Positions 56,891 through 64,000 of a stretch of 64,000 bases of DNA are shown here, piece by piece. The notes under the pieces were generated by a model. That model did not search any database, was not told the origin of the DNA, and worked only from the letters and a program-made list of their open reading frames with translations. The number at the start of each line of letters is the position of its first letter. Position 1 is the stretch's first letter. This stretch comes from Mycobacterium sp. GA-1841. GTDB lineage: Bacteria; Actinomycetota; Actinomycetes; Mycobacteriales; Mycobacteriaceae. The translations under genes and the position numbers were made by a program. The stretch lies in contig NZ_MBEQ01000070.1 of assembly GCF_001954135.1 (NCBI RefSeq), forward strand, positions 1 through 64,000. Reading direction: 5' to 3'.

Positions 56891-56910
<20 letters not shown>
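56122..56910 (-). CDS. ABC transporter ATPase, sulfonate/taurine/nitrate type
   Basis: A 262-residue ABC ATPase. Walker A GASGCGKST (about 39-47), Q-loop in VVFQQPRLFPW, signature ISGGQQQR and Walker B LFLLDEPF. Its closest type is TauB/SsuB. It powers the importer made with the two upstream genes. ATG at 56910, overlapping the binding-protein gene by 20 nt. Confidence 0.9.
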
Positions 56911-57927
<1,017 letters not shown>

Positions 57928-57931
<4 letters not shown>

Positions 57932-58788
57932 ATCCGTCCTCTCCACGGAACCGCGCGCCGCTCCACGGCACGCAAACCTCCATCGATCACCAGGCCGGAG
58001 ATCCCGATGGCGAAGATCCCGACCAGCACGACCGGGGTGTTGTTGTAATTGCTTGCGTCCTTGACCAATCCGCCGATGCCGGGGATGCCGTTGAACAGTT
58101 CGGCGGCCACCACCGACGAATACGCCATGCCCACCGCCAACCGGATACCGGTGAAGGTCTCCGGCAATGCCGAGGGCACCACGACGTCGCGGATCACCTG
58201 TGCCCGGGTGGCGCCCAACGCCCGGGCCGCCTCCTGCAATCCGACCGGCGCGGCGACCACGGCCGCGGTGGTGGCGACCGCCGCCGGCGGCAGCGCCGCC
58301 AGCGCCAGCAGCGTGATCTTGGGCGCCTCGTCGATGCCCAGCCAGATCACCAGCAGAAAGAAGTAGGCCAGCGGGGGCAGAGCCCGTAGGAACGTCAGCC
58401 ATGGTTCGAGCACACTGCGCAACCAGCCAACCGAACCCATCAGCAGCCCCAGCAGGACGCCGAGCGTCACACCGACGATCACACCGGCCAACACCCGGCG
58501 CAGCGTCATGTACAGGTGTTCGGACAACAGGTACCCGGCGTAACCGCGGACGCCGTCATGGGTGGTCGAGATGTCGATGAACGCGCGCCAGACCGCGGAC
58601 GGGTACGGCACGAAAGTCTGGTTCCAGATGCCGGCCCACGCCACCAGTTGCCACACCGCGAAGAACACCACGACCGACAGCACCGGCAGGGCGAGGTGGA
58701 CCAGCCGGAAATGGCCGCGGGAGGCCGGCGCGATCCGGCGCGGCTCGGCTTCGGACTCGCCGGCGGTGATATCGACGAACACAGACAC
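57928..58788 (-). CDS. ABC transporter permease, sulfonate/taurine type
   Basis: A 286-residue inner-membrane permease with about six helices and the EAA loop (EAARALGATRAQVIRDVVVP, about 185-204) that contacts the ATPase. SsuC/TauC type. GTG start at 58788; first gene of the three-gene importer operon. The 149-bp region upstream has no obvious known regulatory element. Confidence 0.9.
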
Positions 58789-58937
58789 TGTGGACGGCTT
58801 TCTGTTGCTGAAGCAGGGGTGTGGCGCAGGGCTTCAGCGACGACAGCAACCCGGCAGTGTTCCGTTCATCCGGATATTGGTACCGGCCGGCGTCGCCACG
58901 ATGAAGGGCTCAAATCGTGGTGAGTTTTATCCGCAGG

Positions 58938-59609
58938 TCAGGAGGTCAGACGTGGCAGCGCACGGATGGCGTAGCGCGCACTGAGCAGGACCAGCGTGGT
59001 GGTGACGACGAACAGCGGCCAACCCATCACCAGGCGCGCCACAGCGAGCAGACCGTCCTGGCCCGTGTCGTAGAGGTAGTTCTGCACCAGGAACCGCGAC
59101 CAGGACACCGCCGCCAGGACCGCGGTGACGACATTGAAGACCAGCCGCACGCCGGGGACCTGACGCCAGGTGCTGTCATGGCCGGTGGCCCAGGCCCAGA
59201 TCACCCCGACGAGGGGGCGCCGGACGAGGATCGAGCCGGTCATGACCACGGCCGAGGCCAGGGACATCCAGATACCTGGCAGATAGAAGTCCTTGGCCTG
59301 GCCGGTGACCAGGGCCAGCAGCGCGCAGGCCGCCACCCCGACGAATCCCCACAGCGCGGGCCGGACGGATTCACGACGCAGCAGCTGCCAGCCGAACACG
59401 ACGGCCGCTGTCGCCAGCGCGGCGATGATCGCGGGCACCCGGCCCGAGAGCGCGGAGACCGTGGCGTACACGGTCACCGGCAGCGCCGAGTAGACCATGC
59501 CGCTGACACCGCCGACGCGCGCCATCAGTCCGTCGAGTGGGGAATCCGCCATGGGGGTGTGGGCCTCGCGTTCAAGATCGGGCAGGTCCCCATCGAGAGT
59601 ACCGAGCAC
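58938..59609 (-). CDS. DUF3159 membrane protein
   Basis: A 223-residue protein with about six hydrophobic helices; DUF3159 by pattern (GGVSGMVYSALPVTVYATV near the start, RRPLVGVIWAWATGH in the middle). Conserved in actinobacteria; function unknown. GTG start at 59609, 41 bp from the divergent CorA gene. Confidence 0.87.
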   Translation of the reverse strand: MLGTLDGDLPDLEREAHTPMADSPLDGLMARVGGVSGMVYSALPVTVYATVSALSGRVPAIIAALATAAVVFGWQLLRRESVRPALWGFVGVAACALLALVTGQAKDFYLPGIWMSLASAVVMTGSILVRRPLVGVIWAWATGHDSTWRQVPGVRLVFNVVTAVLAAVSWSRFLVQNYLYDTGQDGLLAVARLVMGWPLFVVTTTLVLLSARYAIRALPRLTS

Positions 59610-59650
59610 GCGCGTGGCTACCGCTGCAACGATCCGGCGGTGCTTGACTG

Positions 59651-60670
59651 ATGGACGTGAGACAGGTGCAGGGACGAATCTGGCGATCTGGAGAGCCGGT
59701 CGACGGCTTCACGTTCTCGGCCATCTCCGATTGTCTGGCCGACGAGGACACCCTCGTCTGGGCCGACATCTACAACCCCGATCACGCAGCGCTTCGTGAA
59801 CTCGCCGAGGAACTCGGGCTCAATACGTGGGCCGTCGAAGATGCCGTCGCCCCCAAGGAACGCACGAAAGCGTCTGTGTACCACACACATACGTTCTTCA
59901 CGGTGTACGCGGTCGACGTCCGGGAGCCCGATGGGAACGCCGAGCCGTTCACGTCGCTGTTGGTCAAGCACCGCATCTCGGCGTTCGTGCTGCCGCGCGG
60001 TCTGATCACCGTCCGGTTGCCCAGCGTCAACGGCGCGGCCACCGAGTTCGACGTCAGCGAGGTCTCGCGCCGCTTCGACGACCTCGGCGGCCAGCGCTAC
60101 GGGGTCGGCGCCCTGGTACACGGCCTGCTCGACGTCGTCGTCGACGGGCACTTCGAGGCCGTCGAGGCACTCGACGACGCCATCGAATCCCTTGAGGACG
60201 AGCTGTTCGACGAACGCGGCCCCCGCCGCGGTCTGCAGCGGCGCACCTTCACGCTCCGCAAGGATCTGGTCGAACTGCGCCGAGTCGTGCTGCCCATGCG
60301 TGAGGTGGTCAGCACCATTCAGCACCGGCGGCTGGATTCACCCACCGCGGCCGAACTCGATCCGCTGTATGCGGACCTGTACGACCACGTCCTGCGCGCC
60401 TCGGAGTGGACCGAATCTCTGCGGGACATGGTCACCACGGTGTTCGAGACCAACTTGTCGCTACAGGACGCCCGGCTCAACACGGTGATGAAGAAACTCA
60501 CCGGGTGGGCCGCGATCATCGCGGTGCCCACCGCCATCACCGGCTTCTACGGACAGAACGTGACGTACCCAGGCATCGACACCGTGGCCGGGTTCGTCGT
60601 CAGCAGCGCCTTGATCGTGCTCCTTGTCGTATTGCTGTACGTGATGTTCAAACGCCGTGACTGGTTGTAA
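59651..60670 (+). CDS. CorA-family Mg2+/Co2+ transporter, with GQN instead of GMN
   Basis: A 339-residue CorA-like protein: large cytosolic N-terminal domain (about 1-265), long helix and two C-terminal helices ending with a basic KRRDWL tail. The pore signature reads TGFYGQNVTYPG at about 296-307, so the invariant Met of the GMN motif is Gln. The substrate may therefore not be Mg2+. ATG at 59651. Confidence 0.88.
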   Translation: MDVRQVQGRIWRSGEPVDGFTFSAISDCLADEDTLVWADIYNPDHAALRELAEELGLNTWAVEDAVAPKERTKASVYHTHTFFTVYAVDVREPDGNAEPFTSLLVKHRISAFVLPRGLITVRLPSVNGAATEFDVSEVSRRFDDLGGQRYGVGALVHGLLDVVVDGHFEAVEALDDAIESLEDELFDERGPRRGLQRRTFTLRKDLVELRRVVLPMREVVSTIQHRRLDSPTAAELDPLYADLYDHVLRASEWTESLRDMVTTVFETNLSLQDARLNTVMKKLTGWAAIIAVPTAITGFYGQNVTYPGIDTVAGFVVSSALIVLLVVLLYVMFKRRDWL

Positions 60671-60789
60671 CGATTCAGTAGGAACTTCGCGGGAGGCGTC
60701 GCGCACCCACCCTCGAGGGGGGAGCGCAACAGCGGTTACGCAGATGGGAGACTCTTCTCCAGTCCAACCAACAGATCGGACCGGAGTCG

Positions 60790-62316
60790 ATGATCATCGG
60801 GATACCGCGCGAGTCCCTGCCTGGGGAAACGCGCGTCGCTGCCACACCGCAAACCGTCGGGCAGATTGTCAAGCTCGGCTACACAGTAGTCGTGGAGTCG
60901 GGCGCAGGTGCCGCCTCGAGTTTTGCCGACGCGGCCTACGTAGACGCGGGTGCGCAGATCGGCCAGGCGTGGGATGCCGATGTCGTGCTGAAGGTCAACG
61001 CACCAGACGATGCCGAGATCGGCAAGCTGCGCGACGGTGCAACGCTGGTCAGCCTCATCTCCCCCGCACTCAAGCCCGAGCTCGTCGAGAAGCTCTCGAG
61101 CCGGCCGATCACGGTGCTGGCCATGGACGCGGTGCCGCGGATCTCGCGCGCCCAGTCGCTGGACGTGCTGTCCTCGATGGCCAACATCGCCGGCTACCGC
61201 GCGGTGATCGAGGCTGCCCATGAGTTCGGCCGGTTCTTCACCGGTCAGGTGACCGCGGCAGGCAAGGTGCCCCCGGCCAAGGTGCTCGTCGTGGGGGCCG
61301 GTGTGGCCGGTCTGGCCGCCATCGGTGCCGCCGGCAGCCTGGGCGCGATCGTGCGGGCCACCGACCCCCGCCCCGAGGTCGCCGATCAGGTCGCCTCGCT
61401 CGGCGGGGAGTACCTCTCGGTGGCCGATGAGGCGGCAGAGGTGTCGGCCACGGGCTACGCCAAGGAGATGGGCGACGATTACAAGGCTCGCGAGGCCGCG
61501 TTGTACGCCGAGCAGTGCAAGGACGTCGACATCATCGTCACGACCGCGCTGATCCCGGGCAAGCCCGCGCCGCGCATCATCACCGCCGAGATGGTGGCCT
61601 CGATGAAGCCGGGCAGTGTGATCGTCGACATGGCCGCGGCCAACGGCGGCAACGTCGAGGGCACCGTCAAGGACGAAGCCATCGTCACCGACAACGGCGT
61701 GACGATCATCGGCTACACCGATCTGGCCGGTCGTCTGCCCGCTCAGGCCTCACAGCTGTACGGCACCAACCTGGTGAACCTGCTCAAGCTGCTGACCCCG
61801 GAGAAGGACGGCAAGGTCGTTCTCGACTGGGACGACGTGGTGCAGCGCTCGGTGACCGTGGTGCGCGACGGGGAGATCACCTGGCCACCGCCGCCGGTGC
61901 AGGTCTCCGCAGCCCCGGCCGCCGCCCAGCCGGCCGCCGCCCCGGTGGTCAAGGAAGACAAGCCGCCGATGTCCACCGGACGCCGGCTCGGGATCACCTT
62001 CGGCGCGGCCGCGGTGATCTTCGCGCTGATCGCGGCCTCGCCGTCGGCGCTGCAGGTGCACCTGACGGTCTTCGCGTTGGCGATCGTGATCGGCTACTAC
62101 GTGATCGGCAATGTGCACCACGCGCTGCACACCCCGCTGATGTCGGTGACCAACGCGATCTCGGGCATCATCGTCGTCGGCGCACTGCTGCAGATCGGCC
62201 ACGGCAACCTGCCGATCACCGTCTTGGCCTGCGCGGCGATCCTGCTGGCCAGCATCAACGTATTCGGCGGCTTCGCGGTGACGCGTCGCATGCTCGCGAT
62301 GTTCTCCCGCAGCTAG
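60790..62316 (+). CDS. pntA: NAD(P)+ transhydrogenase subunit alpha, fused PntA
   Basis: A 508-residue alpha subunit. The N-terminal NAD(H) domain I (about 1-370) has MIIGIPRE at the start, the [18 protein letters not shown] nucleotide loop and the mobile-loop region. A linker of Ala/Pro repeats (about 370-395) leads to the membrane part of four helices (about 400-508). In M. tuberculosis the same protein is split (pntAa, pntAb). The complex uses the proton gradient to make NADPH. ATG at 60790; first of two genes. Confidence 0.94.
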   Translation: MIIGIPRESLPGETRVAATPQTVGQIVKLGYTVVVESGAGAASSFADAAYVDAGAQIGQAWDADVVLKVNAPDDAEIGKLRDGATLVSLISPALKPELVEKLSSRPITVLAMDAVPRISRAQSLDVLSSMANIAGYRAVIEAAHEFGRFFTGQVTAAGKVPPAKVLVVGAGVAGLAAIGAAGSLGAIVRATDPRPEVADQVASLGGEYLSVADEAAEVSATGYAKEMGDDYKAREAALYAEQCKDVDIIVTTALIPGKPAPRIITAEMVASMKPGSVIVDMAAANGGNVEGTVKDEAIVTDNGVTIIGYTDLAGRLPAQASQLYGTNLVNLLKLLTPEKDGKVVLDWDDVVQRSVTVVRDGEITWPPPPVQVSAAPAAAQPAAAPVVKEDKPPMSTGRRLGITFGAAAVIFALIAASPSALQVHLTVFALAIVIGYYVIGNVHHALHTPLMSVTNAISGIIVVGALLQIGHGNLPITVLACAAILLASINVFGGFAVTRRMLAMFSRS

Positions 62317-62352
62317 AACCTGCGTGCCCACAAGAACTTTGGAACGGATTCC

Positions 62353-63792
62353 ATGCTCACCTTAGAAAACGTTGCCACGGCCGCCTACGTCGTCGCAGCA
62401 CTGCTCTTCATCCTCGCTCTGGCCGGGCTGTCCAAACACGAGACCTCGCGCGCCGGAAACAGTTTCGGCATCGCCGGTATGGCGATCGCCCTGATCGCGA
62501 CCATCGCGCTGGCCTTCGACCGCAAGATCGAGCCGCTGGGCCTGGCCCTGTTGATCGGCGCCATGATCGTCGGCGCCGCGATCGGCCTATGGCGCGCCAA
62601 GGTCGTCGAGATGACCGGCATGCCCGAGCTCATCGCCCTGCTCCACTCCTTCGTGGGTCTGGCCGCCGTGCTGGTCGGCTGGAACGGTTACCTGCACGTC
62701 GAAGGTGATCCCGCCGGCGCCGAAGCCGCCGCCCTGGCCCGCGACGGCATGCTCGGCATCCACTCCGCCGAGGTGTTCATCGGCGTGTTCATCGGTGCGG
62801 TCACCTTCACCGGCTCGATCGTGGCCAACCTCAAGCTCTCGGCCCGCATCAAGTCCGCCCCGCTGATGCTGCCCGGCAAGAACTTCCTCAACGTCGGCGC
62901 ACTGGTGGTTTTCGTGGCCCTGACGGTGTGGTTCGTCATCGATCCGCACCTGTGGCTGCTCGTGGTGGTCACCGTGCTGGCCCTGCTGCTCGGCTGGCAC
63001 CTGGTCGCCTCGATCGGCGGCGGCGACATGCCCGTCGTGGTCTCGATGCTCAACAGCTACTCGGGCTGGGCCGCAGCCGCTTCCGGCTTCCTGCTTGGCA
63101 ACGACCTGCTGATCATCACCGGCGCTCTCGTCGGCTCCTCCGGTGCCTACCTGTCCTACATCATGTGCAAGGCGATGAACCGCTCGTTCATCTCCGTCAT
63201 TGCCGGCGGTTTCGGCATCGAGGCCGGGCCCGCCGAGGACAAGGACTACGGCGAACATCGCGAGATCAATGCCGAAGGCGCGGCTGAGCTGCTCGCCCAC
63301 GCCGACTCGGTGATCATCACGCCGGGCTACGGCATGGCCGTCGCGCAGGCGCAGTACGGCGTGGCCGATCTGACCCGCAAGCTGCGTGAGCGTGGGGTCA
63401 ATGTGCGCTTTGGCATCCACCCCGTCGCCGGCCGCCTGCCCGGGCACATGAACGTGCTGCTGGCCGAGGCCAAGGTGCCCTACGACATTGTGCTGGAGAT
63501 GGACGAGATCAACGACGACTTCGACGGCACCTCCGTCGTACTCGTCATCGGCGCCAACGACACCGTCAACCCGGCCGCCGCCGAAGATCCGGGCAGCCCG
63601 ATCGCCGGCATGCCGGTGCTCACGGTGTGGAACGCCGACAACGTCATCGTGTTCAAACGCTCCATGGCCTCGGGCTACGCCGGTGTGCAGAACCCGCTGT
63701 TCTTCCGGGAAAACACCCAGATGCTGTTCGGCGACGCCCGTGACCGTGTCAACGACATCCTGGCGGCCCTGCCCGCCCCGGAGCGCGTCTAG
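62353..63792 (+). CDS. pntB: NAD(P)+ transhydrogenase subunit beta, PntB
   Basis: A 479-residue subunit: about eight membrane helices (about 1-265) and an NADP(H)-binding domain III (about 290-479) with [33 protein letters not shown] and the [16 protein letters not shown] end. With PntA it forms the proton-translocating transhydrogenase. ATG at 62353, 36 nt after pntA. Confidence 0.95.
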   Translation: MLTLENVATAAYVVAALLFILALAGLSKHETSRAGNSFGIAGMAIALIATIALAFDRKIEPLGLALLIGAMIVGAAIGLWRAKVVEMTGMPELIALLHSFVGLAAVLVGWNGYLHVEGDPAGAEAAALARDGMLGIHSAEVFIGVFIGAVTFTGSIVANLKLSARIKSAPLMLPGKNFLNVGALVVFVALTVWFVIDPHLWLLVVVTVLALLLGWHLVASIGGGDMPVVVSMLNSYSGWAAAASGFLLGNDLLIITGALVGSSGAYLSYIMCKAMNRSFISVIAGGFGIEAGPAEDKDYGEHREINAEGAAELLAHADSVIITPGYGMAVAQAQYGVADLTRKLRERGVNVRFGIHPVAGRLPGHMNVLLAEAKVPYDIVLEMDEINDDFDGTSVVLVIGANDTVNPAAAEDPGSPIAGMPVLTVWNADNVIVFKRSMASGYAGVQNPLFFRENTQMLFGDARDRVNDILAALPAPERV

Positions 63793-63814
63793 TTTCACTG
63801 CCCAGCAGTCCGTA

Positions 63815-63848
63815 AAGACCCCCTATTTCATAGGAAATAGGGGGTCTT
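63815..63848 (+). terminator. intrinsic terminator-like hairpin after pntB
   Basis: Perfect 15-nt arms (AAGACCCCCTATTTC and its complement) around an ATAG loop, 22 nt after the pntB stop. Few T residues follow, so its strength is uncertain. Confidence 0.7.
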
Positions 63849-63877
63849 CGCGACTTTCACGGGGCGAGAATCCACCT

Positions 63878-64000
63878 ATGAAAATTGTTGTTCCGGGGTG
63901 GATGCAGCACATGTACGACGCCCACCATTACGCGCCCGCGGTGATCGACGGCGAGCACCTGCGCTGCTCGGGAATGATGGGCATCCGTGCGGACATGTCC
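63878..64000 (+). CDS. RidA/YjgF-family protein, 5' part only
   Basis: The first 41 codons of a gene cut by the window end. It begins MKIVVPGWMQHMYDAHHYAP, then VIDGEHLRCSGMMG, which is the RidA (enamine/imine deaminase) start in which a YAPAV and a later SGM strand occur. ATG at 63878. The catalytic Arg and Glu would be beyond the edge, so activity cannot be judged. Confidence 0.65.
   Translation, partial: MKIVVPGWMQHMYDAHHYAPAVIDGEHLRCSGMMGIRADMS

Overview
The window looks like chromosomal DNA of a fast-growing mycobacterium (Mycolicibacterium-type). It is uniformly GC-rich, with many GTG starts, ATGA/GTGA gene overlaps and apparent leaderless promoters. Its backbone is a complete Mce1 locus in the gene order of M. 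tuberculosis Rv0155-Rv0187, inverted here. Orthologue names rest on recalled protein families, lengths and order, not on a database search.

Layout. (1) 0.1-8.3 kb: an O-methyltransferase (Rv0187-like), a zinc-ribbon/cyclase-like/AAA protein, then a tightly coupled minus-strand operon: monoacylglycerol lipase (Rv0183-like), a lipoprotein hydrolase lacking its serine, three chained 12-codon mini-ORFs, a DUF2786 protein (Rv0184-like) and a zinc-protease-like protein (Rv0185-like). Divergent from it is the ECF sigma factor SigG. (2) 8.4-31.8 kb: a more variable stretch. It holds NDMA-dependent and SDR dehydrogenases, an AbiEi/DUF559-type gene between two near-identical 50-bp inverted repeats, pirin, a PQQ-type sugar dehydrogenase, MFS, an AraC/VOC/UvrA2 cassette, and a manganese riboswitch in front of a TMEM165/GDT1 exporter. 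It also holds a secreted phosphodiester glycosidase, a decayed cyclase, a barnase/barstar pair, an OafA-type acyltransferase, TetR plus carotenoid oxygenase, a 786-aa secreted protein with a lysine-rich tail, and fructosamine kinase. (3) 31.8-47.5 kb: the Mce1 lipid-import operon on the minus strand (fadD5, yrbEA, yrbEB, mceA-F, four Mam genes), with the GntR regulator Mce1R divergent. (4) 47.5-64 kb: an unexplained inverted-repeat element, Rv0164/Rv0163/Rv0162c orthologues, SDR, methyltransferase and TetR (Rv0158-like), a 36-aa leaderless ORF, and a CGNR regulator divergent from a dehalogenase operon. Then come a sulfonate/taurine-type ABC importer, DUF3159, a CorA-like transporter, the proton-pumping transhydrogenase pntA-pntB and the start of a RidA-family gene.

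How it works together. FadD5 would activate fatty acids imported by the YrbE permeases, Mce proteins and Mam accessory proteins under Mce1R control. The lipase/SigG block and the transhydrogenase fit lipid metabolism and redox balance. The observations I would look at first are the translational relays of tiny ATGA-overlapping ORFs (5.3 kb and between mceA and mceB), the inverted-repeat element at 47.7-48.0 kb, the paired inverted repeats around 10.2-11.2 kb, the palindromic junction at 26.1 kb, and the riboswitch at 18.9 kb. I saw no rRNA, tRNA, CRISPR array or insertion sequence.
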